Shown in pieces: positions 56,484 to 64,000 of a stretch of 64,000 nt of DNA (positions are counted from its first letter, which is position 1; every line of letters starts with the position of its first letter). The DNA is from Campylobacter sp. 19-13652 (GTDB taxonomy: Bacteria; Campylobacterota; Campylobacteria; Campylobacterales; Campylobacteraceae): positions 1,426,001-1,490,000 of the forward strand of contig NZ_AP024713.1 in NCBI RefSeq assembly GCF_019702925.1. Direction: 5' to 3'. A program made the position numbers and the translations under genes. The notes beneath the pieces were generated by a model. That model saw nothing but the letters and a program-made list of their open reading frames with translations, had not been told where the DNA came from and did not search any database.

Positions 56484-56855
56484 GTGAAAATATTAGTAGT
56501 AGATGATAGCTCAACTATGAGAAGAATCATCAAAAATACCCTACAAAAACTAGGATATACAGATATACTTGAGGCAGAACACGGCGTAGAGGCTTGGTCT
56601 TTAATGGGGCAGCACAGCGATATAAGCGTTTTAATAACAGACTGGAATATGCCTGAGATGAATGGTCTTGAGCTAGTAAAAAAGGTACGTGCTGAGGAAA
56701 AATATGTAGACATGCCTATAATAATGGTAACTACAGAGGGAGGAAAGGCCGAGGTTATCACTGCTTTAAAAGCTGGGGTAAACAACTATATAGTTAAACC
56801 ATTTGATACAAAAACGCTAAAAACTAAGCTAGAAGAGACGTGCTTGGGTAAATGA
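56484..56855 (+). CDS. cheY: Chemotaxis response regulator CheY
   Basis: 123 residues, a single receiver domain. The acidic pair is in VVDDSSTM, the phosphoacceptor Asp in LITDWNMPEMNG, the switch Thr in MVTTEGGKAE, and the Lys in YIVKPFDTKTL. CheY-P binds FliM and sets flagellar rotation. The GTG start follows GAAGGATTTGAC. A TAAAAT box at 56446-56451 may be its promoter. The cheY-prmA-ftsH order matches C. jejuni. Confidence 0.96.
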   Translation: MKILVVDDSSTMRRIIKNTLQKLGYTDILEAEHGVEAWSLMGQHSDISVLITDWNMPEMNGLELVKKVRAEEKYVDMPIIMVTTEGGKAEVITALKAGVNNYIVKPFDTKTLKTKLEETCLGK

Positions 56856-57688
56856 GAGAGAATTTTTTTGAGCTAAGAATTTTTAGCTCGGAATTTAAAG
56901 ACGAGATTATAGAGCTACTTTTTGCTCTTGGCATAAGTGCGATAGAGGAAAAAGACGCAGACACTATAATCGTGCGAGATGAGTATGAGCTTGATGATAT
57001 AGCAAGCGGAGTAAATGAGTATGTAGTTGCACTTGCTAAAGCAAAAGGCAAGGATGTGCAATTTAGCACTGAAATCTCGCAAAAGCCAAATGAGGACTGG
57101 GTAGAAAAATACAAGCAAGGCGTAAGACCTGTTAGTCTTGGCAATTTTTATGTCCGCCCTACTTGGGAAGAGCCAAAAAATGGCAGCATAGATCTTTTAA
57201 TAGACCCCGCTCTTGCGTTTGGTTCTGGGCATCATGAGAGTACTGCGGCCTGTATTTTAAATTTGCAAACCCTACCAGAAATAGCAGGCAAAAGTGCCCT
57301 TGATGTTGGCTGTGGTAGTGGGATATTAAGCATCGCTATGACAAAGCTAGGTTGCGTGGTGGATGCTTGCGATACAGATGAGCTAGCTATTGAAGCAACA
57401 AAAACAAACTCTACGCTAAACGGCGTAACCTTAAACAAAACTTGGGTCGGATCTATATCAAATTTAAACCAAACTTACGACATAGTTGTGGCAAACATAA
57501 TAGCCGATGTGATTTTAATGCTTTCTAATGAGCTTAAAAACAGCTTAAAACCTAACGGATATTTGCTACTTGCTGGAGTACTTGAAAAATACTCAGATAG
57601 AATATTAAAAACCTTTAGCTCACTTGAGCTTATTAGCAAAAAGCAGGATAACGACTGGGTAAGTTTTATATTTAAAAGAGGAAATTAA
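56852..57688 (+). CDS. prmA: Ribosomal protein L11 methyltransferase
   Basis: 278 residues. The SAM site is LDVGCGSGILSIAMTKLG, with DPALAFGSGHHESTAACI before it and VANIIADVILML as the catalytic NxxY/A-type region. It methylates ribosomal protein L11. It overlaps the cheY stop by ATGA and ends one base into ftsH. Confidence 0.93.
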   Translation: MRENFFELRIFSSEFKDEIIELLFALGISAIEEKDADTIIVRDEYELDDIASGVNEYVVALAKAKGKDVQFSTEISQKPNEDWVEKYKQGVRPVSLGNFYVRPTWEEPKNGSIDLLIDPALAFGSGHHESTAACILNLQTLPEIAGKSALDVGCGSGILSIAMTKLGCVVDACDTDELAIEATKTNSTLNGVTLNKTWVGSISNLNQTYDIVVANIIADVILMLSNELKNSLKPNGYLLLAGVLEKYSDRILKTFSSLELISKKQDNDWVSFIFKRGN

Positions 57689-59649
57689 TGGAAAACAAAA
57701 ACGCACAAAATTCGAATAATTCGGGCGGTTTTTTTAACAAAAATCCTATCATAATATTTGCTATATTTGCACTAATTATCATAGTAGCATTTCGTAGCTT
57801 TGGAGGGGATGGTTTAGGCGGAGTCATGGGGCAAGCCCAAGGACAAAGCAAAAGCATAGCCTATTCCGATTTAAAAGAGCTTATTAAAAATAAACAAATA
57901 AGCAAGGTAGAAATCTCAGAAGCAAACATAAAAGCCCTAGGCAATAACCAAATAATCTACACAGCTCGCAGAGTACCAGATTCTACTTTAGTACCGCTAC
58001 TTGAGCAAAACGGCGTGGAATATGGCGCATTTAGCGAGGGTAACTGGCTAAGCGATCTGCTATTTTCATGGGTGTTACCTGTATTTATATTTTTTGGAAT
58101 TTGGATGCTTTTAGCAAGCAGAGTACAAAGAAATATGAGTAGTGGTATACTTGGTGTTGGCTCTGCTAAAAAGCTCATAAACTCAGAAAAACCAAAAGTC
58201 AAATTTACCGATGTAGCAGGAGTTGAGGAGGCAAAAGAGGAAGTAAAAGAGATAGTTGATTTTCTCAAGCACCCTGACCGATATATCCGCCTTGGAGCTA
58301 AAATTCCAAAAGGCGTGCTTTTAGTTGGCCCTCCTGGCACTGGTAAAACCCTACTAGCAAAGGCGGTTGCTGGCGAAGCTGATGTTCCATTTTTTAGTGT
58401 GTCTGGCTCGAGCTTTATAGAGATGTTTGTGGGCGTAGGCGCAAGCCGCGTGAGAGATCTTTTTGAAACAGCTAAAAAAGAAGCCCCTGCAATAGTCTTT
58501 ATAGACGAAATAGACGCCATAGGTAAAAGCCGTGCTGCTGGTGCAATGATGGGTGGAAACGACGAGCGAGAGCAGACGCTAAATCAGCTTCTAGCCGAGA
58601 TGGACGGCTTTAGCTCAGACGCTAGTCCGGTCATCGTCCTGGCTGCTACAAACCGCCCAGAAGTGCTTGACGCAGCGTTAATGCGTCCAGGGAGATTTGA
58701 TAGGCAGGTATTAGTGGATAAGCCTGATTTTAAAGGCAGGGTCGAGATACTAAAAGTACATATGAGTGATGTTAAATTTGATCCAAATATCAATATAGAT
58801 GAGATAGCTAGGCTTACTGCTGGTCTTGCTGGGGCAGATTTAGCAAACATAATAAACGAAGCCGCACTTTTAGCAGGACGTAATTCAAAGCCCGAGGTTA
58901 CACAACAAGACTTGGTTGAGGCAGTTGAGCGTGCCATTGCTGGACTCGAGAAAAAATCACGCCGCATAAACCCAAAAGAAAAGCGTATCGTAGCATATCA
59001 CGAAAGCGGACATGCACTAATAAGCGAGACTACAAAAGGTGCTGACAGGGTTACAAAAGTAAGCATCATACCACGTGGCTTAGCCGCTCTTGGCTACACA
59101 CTAAACACGCCTGAAGAGAATAAATTTATGATGCAAAAGCATGAGTTGATGGCGAAAGTTGATGTATTGTTAGCTGGGCGTGCCGCTGAAGAGGTATTTA
59201 TAAAAGAAATCTCAACTGGCGCAAGCAATGATTTAGAACGTGCTACAGACATACTAAAAGCGATGATAAGCATGTATGGAATGAGTGATATAGCTGGGCT
59301 TATGGTGCTTGAAAAGCAGAGAAATTTATTCCTAAACGGCGGACAAAGTGTTAAGGAATATAGCGAAAAAATGGCTGAAAAAGTGGATGATTTTGTCAAG
59401 CAAACCCTAAATGAGCGCTATGCCGTGGTGCTACAAACCTTGCGTGATTATAGCGGTGCGATAGAAAATATGGTAAGCGCCCTATACGAAGAAGAGACAA
59501 TAGAGGGCGAAAAAGTGCGAGAAATAATCAAAGCCTGGGAAGAGGAAAACTCTATGACAAGTCGCCTTAATGGACTAGATGACGAAGAGGATGCTGATGT
59601 AATAAATGCCGCGAAAAAGGCAAAAGAAGAGAGCGATGAGAATATCTAA
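57688..59649 (+). CDS. ftsH: ATP-dependent zinc metalloprotease FtsH
   Basis: 653 residues, inner-membrane quality-control protease. Two N-terminal membrane helices (about 23-42 and 125-145) flank a periplasmic domain. The AAA domain has Walker [17 protein letters not shown], Walker [12 protein letters not shown] and the [11 protein letters not shown]; the protease site is [11 protein letters not shown]. It matches C. jejuni Cj1116c in place. Confidence 0.97.
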   Translation: MENKNAQNSNNSGGFFNKNPIIIFAIFALIIIVAFRSFGGDGLGGVMGQAQGQSKSIAYSDLKELIKNKQISKVEISEANIKALGNNQIIYTARRVPDSTLVPLLEQNGVEYGAFSEGNWLSDLLFSWVLPVFIFFGIWMLLASRVQRNMSSGILGVGSAKKLINSEKPKVKFTDVAGVEEAKEEVKEIVDFLKHPDRYIRLGAKIPKGVLLVGPPGTGKTLLAKAVAGEADVPFFSVSGSSFIEMFVGVGASRVRDLFETAKKEAPAIVFIDEIDAIGKSRAAGAMMGGNDEREQTLNQLLAEMDGFSSDASPVIVLAATNRPEVLDAALMRPGRFDRQVLVDKPDFKGRVEILKVHMSDVKFDPNINIDEIARLTAGLAGADLANIINEAALLAGRNSKPEVTQQDLVEAVERAIAGLEKKSRRINPKEKRIVAYHESGHALISETTKGADRVTKVSIIPRGLAALGYTLNTPEENKFMMQKHELMAKVDVLLAGRAAEEVFIKEISTGASNDLERATDILKAMISMYGMSDIAGLMVLEKQRNLFLNGGQSVKEYSEKMAEKVDDFVKQTLNERYAVVLQTLRDYSGAIENMVSALYEEETIEGEKVREIIKAWEEENSMTSRLNGLDDEEDADVINAAKKAKEESDENI

Positions 59650-60268
59650 ATACTTTGTAAAAAGTGGACTAAAAGTACTACGTGTGGCACTTTTGGCTCT
59701 TATTTTTGCATTTATATTTAGCTTTGGCGAGTGCTTTTTTTCTTTAGTTTTTATAGTTTTTGTGCTTATTTACCTAGAACGTGACAAAAAAATAAATCAA
59801 ACTAATCTAAACGGAATTTATTCGCCCATTAGTGGCGTGGTAAAAATAATAGAAATAGGCGAATTTAACGGCAAAAAATGCCTAAAAGTAACGATAAAAA
59901 AGAGTCTTTTTTCTGGCAATATAATCTGCCCTTTTAACGCTAAATTTATAGAGCTAAAAAAACGTCATGGATTGTTTATGTGCAAGCATATAAAAACAGC
60001 TGATTTCTTAAGTGAAAGGGCGCTTTTTATATTCTCTTTAAAAAATCAGCCTGTAGGACTTAGACTAATAGCTGGAGCTTTTAGTCTAAGCCTTGAAACA
60101 AACGAACCAAAAAACGAACGATACATAAATGCCGTAAAAGCTGGCAGTGAGCTTGGATTTATGAGTAGTGGCGAGATAGAGCTACTTTTGCCACTTAACA
60201 CACAAATAAGCCTAAGCGTATCAGAGCGCGTGAAAAAATCGGCTCTTATAGGATATTTAAGGAGTTAA
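59636..60268 (+). CDS. Phosphatidylserine decarboxylase-like membrane protein lacking the catalytic triad
   Basis: 210 residues. One or two membrane helices (about 15-45) are followed by a domain aligning with the small Psd form: IYSPISGVVKIIEIGEF corresponds to SPADG, KKSLFSGNIICPFNA to the F-x-VHvNR block, and ELGFMSSGEIELLLP to the GS self-cleavage site. At all three the catalytic residue is absent: Asp of PADG is Ser, the His is missing, and the Gly-Ser pair reads Ser-Gly. The ATG at 59636 lies inside the end of ftsH. It precedes pssA, as in C. jejuni (Cj1115c). It is probably a pseudoenzyme. Confidence 0.65.
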   Translation: MRISKYFVKSGLKVLRVALLALIFAFIFSFGECFFSLVFIVFVLIYLERDKKINQTNLNGIYSPISGVVKIIEIGEFNGKKCLKVTIKKSLFSGNIICPFNAKFIELKKRHGLFMCKHIKTADFLSERALFIFSLKNQPVGLRLIAGAFSLSLETNEPKNERYINAVKAGSELGFMSSGEIELLLPLNTQISLSVSERVKKSALIGYLRS

Positions 60269-60272
60269 AACC

Positions 60273-60992
60273 ATGAAACAACCAGCTCAATTAATGTATA
60301 TTCTGCCAAATCTTTTTACCGCATCTTCGGCATTTTTAGGCGTAATCAGTATAATAGCCTCTATAAATGGACACTACACAAGGGCAATCATTTTCATAGT
60401 ATTATCGCTTATCCTAGATGGACTTGACGGCAGGGTCGCGCGCCTGACAAAAACGACGAGTAAATTTGGAGTTGAGTTTGATAGCCTTGCTGATTTAGTA
60501 GCATTTGGAGTAGCCCCAGCTATATTATCATACTGCGCCATAGGGGCTAGCTTTGGCAAACTTGGCTCACTCATGAGTGCTATGTTTGTGGTCTTTGGAG
60601 CTATTCGCCTAGCTCGCTTTAACGTAACCACAGGCACATATGAGCCAAATATCTTTATCGGATTACCTATTCCAACAGCCGCGATAGTAAGCGCACTGTG
60701 GACTGGAATTTATCTAAATTATAGCTTCACGCAAGGGCTTGAGTGGGCATTTATCATAGCACAAGGCATCCTTGCTATTTTGATGGTTAGCAATATCCGC
60801 TACCCTAGCTTTAAAAAGGTAAATTTCAAACAGATGCACGTCTTAAGAGTGCTTGCAGCTTTGGTTGTGATATTTTCTCTTTTATATCTTTTCCCACTTG
60901 AAAGCGCTGCGATATTAATGAGTGCTTATACGCTTTATGGTATAATTAGAGCGATTTATCTTTTCACCAAAACAAAAAAGGAGGCGTCATGA
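60273..60992 (+). CDS. pssA: CDP-diacylglycerol-serine O-phosphatidyltransferase
   Basis: 239 residues, about six to eight membrane helices. The CDP-alcohol phosphotransferase signature is complete: DGRVAR ... FGVEFDSLAD. It makes phosphatidylserine, precursor of phosphatidylethanolamine. Its stop codon overlaps the ATG of the leucine leader peptide (ATGA), so the leuA leader is coupled to this operon. Confidence 0.94.
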   Translation: MKQPAQLMYILPNLFTASSAFLGVISIIASINGHYTRAIIFIVLSLILDGLDGRVARLTKTTSKFGVEFDSLADLVAFGVAPAILSYCAIGASFGKLGSLMSAMFVVFGAIRLARFNVTTGTYEPNIFIGLPIPTAAIVSALWTGIYLNYSFTQGLEWAFIIAQGILAILMVSNIRYPSFKKVNFKQMHVLRVLAALVVIFSLLYLFPLESAAILMSAYTLYGIIRAIYLFTKTKKEAS

Positions 60993-61048
60993 TAAAAATA
61001 AGCCCTATCTACACTTACTTTTTTGCTAACTTTTTGCTGCTGCGCTAA
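60989..61048 (+). CDS. leuL: Leucine leader peptide of leuA
   Basis: A 19-residue ORF, MIKISPIYTYFFANFLLLR, with a perfect AAGGAGG site five bases before its ATG. The three Leu codons (TTG CTG CTG, 61034-61042) come right before the end and overlap the first arm of a terminator hairpin (61038-61043). Ribosomes stalled at Leu codons for lack of charged tRNA-Leu would block that hairpin and allow reading into leuA. It is too short for routine gene calling. Its position, codon content and hairpin support attenuation by direct ribosome masking. Confidence 0.75.
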   Translation: MIKISPIYTYFFANFLLLR

Positions 61049-61073
61049 GCAGCATTTTCTCCTTTTTTAAACC
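61038..61073 (+). promoter_or_regulatory. Attenuator terminator hairpin of leuA
   Basis: TGCTGC-GCTAA-GCAGCA, a 6-bp perfect stem (61038-61043 with 61049-61054), followed by TTTTCTCCTTTTTT. It starts within the leader's Leu codons. No separate antiterminator stem is obvious, in line with a model where the ribosome itself blocks the stem. Confidence 0.7.
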
Positions 61074-61115
61074 AAATCACACCAAAAACTATAAATAAAT
61101 TTAAAAGGCACACAT

Positions 61116-62624
61116 ATGAATGATAAAATAATAATCTTTGACACCACATTAAGAGACGGCGAGCAGTCCCCAGGTGCTAGCATGAATACGGCTGAGAAAT
61201 TGCGCGTAGCTATGCAGCTAGAACGACTTGGCGTAGACGTGATAGAGGCTGGATTTGCGGCTGCTAGTCCTGGAGATTTTGAGGCAGTTAGTCAGATAGC
61301 AAAGCAAGCTAGCACAATAAAAGTCTGCTCTTTATCTCGTGCTACACAAAACGACATAAAAGCAGCAGGCGAAGCCCTCGTGCATGCTAAAAATAGGCGC
61401 ATACACACATTTATCGCTACAAGCCCCATACACATGGAGTATAAGCTAAAAATGACACCAAATGAGGTCATAAAGCGCGCCGTAGAAGCTGTAGAGTACG
61501 CTCGCACATTTTGCGATGATGTGGAGTTTAGCTGCGAGGATGCTGGCAGAAGCGACATTAGCTTTTTAAAAGAGATTACTGACGCAGTCATAGCAGCAGG
61601 GGCTAGTACTATAAATTTACCAGACACCGTCGGCTACCGCCTACCACACGAGCTAAGCCAGATGATAGCTACTATGGTTGAGTTTGTCAATAATAGAGCC
61701 ATCATCTCAGTGCATAATCACAATGACTTAGGGCTTGCTACAGCAAATAGCCTAGCCTGCATACAAGCAGGAGCTAGGCAGGTAGAGTGTACGATAAACG
61801 GCATAGGCGAACGTGCTGGAAATGCAGCACTTGAGGAGATAGTTATGGCGCTAAAGACTAGAGCCGATATATTTGCGCCACTTCACACTGGCATAATCAC
61901 AAAAGAAATTTATCCAACAAGCAGGCTAATAGCAAGCATAACAGGCATCGAACCTCAGCCAAACAAAGCAATAGTAGGCAAAAACGCCTTCGCTCATGAA
62001 AGCGGAATCCATCAAGACGGCATGCTAAAACACAGGCAGACTTATGAGATTATAAGTGCAGCCGATATAGGCATAGAAGCTGATACTCTTGTCCTTGGCA
62101 AGCACAGCGGCAGACATGCATTTAAAGACAAGCTAGCACGCCTAGGCTATGAGCTAAGCGAGGAGGCGCTAAATGAGGCGTTTGATAAATTTAAACTCCT
62201 AGCCGATAAGAAAAAAGAGGTCTTTGACGATGATATAAGAGAGATTGTGGCGAATGAATTTATCAAAATAGACGAGGTTTACGAGCTAGTAAGCCTAAGC
62301 GCAGCAGGCAGCAACAAAGCCCACACAAGCGCTGCTATCACGATTAAAAACGAAGGCGAGCTAAAAAGCGATGCAAGCCTGGGAAATGGCGTGATGGACG
62401 CTATTTTTAAAGCAATTGACAGAAGCACTGGCACAAAAGGCGTACTAAAAGACTATCAAGTCCGCGCAGTCTCAAGCGGCAAGGACGCAATGGCAAAGGT
62501 AACCGTAAAGGTAAAATTTGAAGGAGCAAAAACGGTAACTGGGCATGGGCTTGATGTAGACACAGCCACAGCAAGCGCCAAAGCCTACCTGAACGCGTTA
62601 AATAGCTACCTTTGTAAGGCTTAA
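61116..62624 (+). CDS. leuA: 2-isopropylmalate synthase
   Basis: 502 residues. The first committed step of leucine synthesis: acetyl-CoA plus 2-oxoisovalerate. The [15 protein letters not shown] loop, the metal-site [15 protein letters not shown] and the C-terminal leucine-feedback domain (about 390-502) are present. Expression is likely controlled by the leader peptide just upstream. No leuBCD follows; a terminator comes next. Confidence 0.96.
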   Translation: MNDKIIIFDTTLRDGEQSPGASMNTAEKLRVAMQLERLGVDVIEAGFAAASPGDFEAVSQIAKQASTIKVCSLSRATQNDIKAAGEALVHAKNRRIHTFIATSPIHMEYKLKMTPNEVIKRAVEAVEYARTFCDDVEFSCEDAGRSDISFLKEITDAVIAAGASTINLPDTVGYRLPHELSQMIATMVEFVNNRAIISVHNHNDLGLATANSLACIQAGARQVECTINGIGERAGNAALEEIVMALKTRADIFAPLHTGIITKEIYPTSRLIASITGIEPQPNKAIVGKNAFAHESGIHQDGMLKHRQTYEIISAADIGIEADTLVLGKHSGRHAFKDKLARLGYELSEEALNEAFDKFKLLADKKKEVFDDDIREIVANEFIKIDEVYELVSLSAAGSNKAHTSAAITIKNEGELKSDASLGNGVMDAIFKAIDRSTGTKGVLKDYQVRAVSSGKDAMAKVTVKVKFEGAKTVTGHGLDVDTATASAKAYLNALNSYLCKA

Positions 62625-62666
62625 GCTTTTTTGCAAAGCCCACCTAGCTTTATCTTAGAGGACTTT

Positions 62667-62696
62667 AAACAGGGATTAAATTTATCCCTGTTTTTT
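62667..62696 (+). terminator. Terminator of leuA
   Basis: AAACAGGGAT / ATCCCTGTTT, a 10-bp perfect stem with a 7-base loop, ending in T6. Confidence 0.85.
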
Positions 62697-62783
62697 AAGG
62701 TTTGGTGCGTCATGAGCATAATTTTAATGCAAAGCTTAGGACTATACTTAATGCCTTTAAATTTATAAAGGCTAAATTATCAG

Positions 62784-63605
62784 CTAATAAACACTAACCG
62801 CAGCATATACAGCCACAGCTCTAAGGCACAAACTAGCTGCTATTACAGCGCACTCACAAGCAAGTACCGACACGCTAAATCTACCCAGTCTAAATCCGCC
62901 AAAGCTAGCCAAAAGCGGCACCACTACGCCAAGCCCAACAAAGCCAAACCAAAACATCAGCCAAAACTCGCCACTTAATATCGCCACCACACTAGCGTAT
63001 CCAGCATCAGTAGCACTAGCACCAAAAAGCCAAAGCCCAGCCACCGCTAGCTCACAAAATGCAAGCACAAGTGAGATATTTTTAAGCCTAGTGGGTAAGC
63101 TTGCCTTTGATTTAAGCTCATAAATAAGGCAAAGCGCAAGCCCACTTGAAAGAGCAGAAAGCACAAATAAAAGCGGCAAAAACGCATTATGCCAAAGCGA
63201 AAAAGCCCTAACAGCATAGAGCAAAAGCCCAGTATAGCCCATAGTCGCCACGCTTAGCAAAAGTCCCAAAATCCACGCCCAGCCAAAGCCTCTAAGCCTA
63301 GAGTAAAATATACTAAAAAGCCAAAAACAAGCCAGCACCCACGTACCAAGGCTCATCATAGAATACGGATGAAAGAGCAAATTTAAAATTTTAAAAGGAT
63401 TAAGCGTAGCCAAATCAAAAAGCAAAAGCAAAATCCCAACACCGATAAGATATGGCGTAATAAAAAATGCACGCTTGCTAAAATCCTCACTCACCTCGCC
63501 TAAAAGCCCACGCTCTGCTAGCAAGCCAAAAGCAAACGCCCCAGCCCCAAGCCCTCCTAAAAATAGGTAAAGCACTATCATAAATCCCCAAATTTCTTGT
63601 TGCAT
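62784..63605 (-). CDS. NrfD-type membrane subunit, second copy
   Basis: 273 residues, about eight membrane helices, same family as the gene at 28586-29467 and equally bounded by a start like MQQEIWGFMIVLYLFLGGLG. It would link the quinone pool to a periplasmic molybdopterin or iron-sulfur enzyme. Its ATG lies one base after the stop of the TorD-like gene. The catalytic and FeS subunits are expected to the right, outside the window. The last gene of its operon within view. Confidence 0.82.
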   Translation of the reverse strand: MQQEIWGFMIVLYLFLGGLGAGAFAFGLLAERGLLGEVSEDFSKRAFFITPYLIGVGILLLLFDLATLNPFKILNLLFHPYSMMSLGTWVLACFWLFSIFYSRLRGFGWAWILGLLLSVATMGYTGLLLYAVRAFSLWHNAFLPLLFVLSALSSGLALCLIYELKSKASLPTRLKNISLVLAFCELAVAGLWLFGASATDAGYASVVAILSGEFWLMFWFGFVGLGVVVPLLASFGGFRLGRFSVSVLACECAVIAASLCLRAVAVYAAVSVY

Positions 63606-63606
63606 T

Positions 63607-64000
63607 TTATTCTCCTTGTGCGGTTAAAATTTCGCTATAAGTAGCGAAAAGCTGAGCAAATTCCAGCCACTCTGGGCTGGGGTTGGCTGCTTTTATATTT
63701 AGGGCAAACTGGCTAAACCAAAGCCCGCAGTGCTGGGATATAAACTCACGCCTAGCCCCTAAAGCTACCTTATCGCAGCTTAGCGCCTTTAGGCCTAGGA
63801 AGTGTAAAAACTCAAGCTCATAGCCTACATAATCATCAGCATATTCGCCCCCAGCACGCCTAATGCCAGCCCTTTCGTAGCTCTGCCTTACACTAGCGCA
63901 ACGCTGCGAAAACAGCCCCTGTCCAAAATAAGCGCTCTCGTAAGGAATGGCCTTAGGCTTAAATAAAAACAGCTCATTAAATTCCCACCTAAACTCATCT
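63607..64000 (-). CDS. TorD/DmsD-family chaperone, truncated by the window end
   Basis: Only the C-terminal 131 residues are visible: PYESAYFGQGLFSQRCASVR, RRAGGEYADDYVGYELEFLH, FISQHCGLWFSQFALNIK, ending EILTAQGE. The D-x-x-x-x-EL-x-FLH pattern and the C-terminal HCxxWF segment are typical of Tat-substrate chaperones that fold molybdopterin enzymes. It sits next to an NrfD-type subunit, so a molybdoenzyme operon extends beyond the window. Confidence 0.75.
   Translation of the reverse strand, partial: DEFRWEFNELFLFKPKAIPYESAYFGQGLFSQRCASVRQSYERAGIRRAGGEYADDYVGYELEFLHFLGLKALSCDKVALGARREFISQHCGLWFSQFALNIKAANPSPEWLEFAQLFATYSEILTAQGE

Overview
The window reads as chromosome of a Campylobacter-type epsilonproteobacterium. 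Several gene neighbourhoods match, from memory, the order in Campylobacter jejuni: the dus / membrane protein / dksA / rlmH / accD run, der-aroK-trpS-serS-pflB, cheY-prmA-ftsH-psd-like-pssA and aspA-dcuA. Other genus traits are TATAAT-type -10 boxes, AAATTTAA-rich spacers before Shine-Dalgarno sites and long poly-G tracts. It is not C. jejuni: base composition is higher, and it carries DUF4214 proteins, a polysulfide/thiosulfate-type reductase operon and a BCCT transporter. I cannot name the species.

Layout. 1-3.7 kb: end of bamA and two coupled AT-rich DUF4214 proteins. 3.8-8.0 kb: one leftward operon (accD, rlmH, dksA, membrane protein, dus, recO). 8.0-9.4 kb: a ruined methyltransferase gene with a C10 tract. 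9.5-15 kb: polA, a heptosyltransferase with large inserts, GluQ-type synthetase, SMR transporter. 15-15.7 kb: hairpin-rich non-coding DNA. 15.7-21.3 kb: ABC-F ATPase, broken glycosyltransferase, dcuA-aspA. 21.5-26 kb: leftward overlapping copper/acetyltransferase operon. 26-28 kb: yebC, acetyltransferase, frameshifted cyclophilin. 28.6-32.3 kb: psr-type operon. 32.5-39.7 kb: der to pflB, then ahpC. 40-49.2 kb: accessory region with a barrel protein behind a poly-G promoter, an esterase, bioD, BCCT transporter, HerA-like ATPase, a small exported protein and three copies of a structured repeat. 49.5-53 kb: dnaE. 53.2-62.6 kb: rightward housekeeping genes ending in leuA behind a leucine leader peptide. 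62.8-64 kb: a second NrfD-type membrane subunit with a TorD-like chaperone running off the edge.

Most interesting signals. (1) A family of about 230-340 bp intergenic elements (four copies: 15.4, 42.3, 43.4, 48.9 kb). Each starts within about 3-20 bp of a stop codon and is oriented with the upstream gene. The stems differ in sequence yet still pair, one loop is conserved, and the G-U wobbles fall only on the sense strand, which suggests a structured 3'-end RNA. I do not recognise this family. (2) A 19-residue leader peptide with three Leu codons overlapping a terminator hairpin in front of leuA. (3) A G9 tract against the -10 box of an outer-membrane barrel gene, and G6-G10 tracts at the breaks of several damaged genes, pointing to phase variation or homopolymer errors. 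(4) Q/S/N-rich inserts in the heptosyltransferase and the esterase. (5) A phosphatidylserine-decarboxylase-like protein without its catalytic triad.
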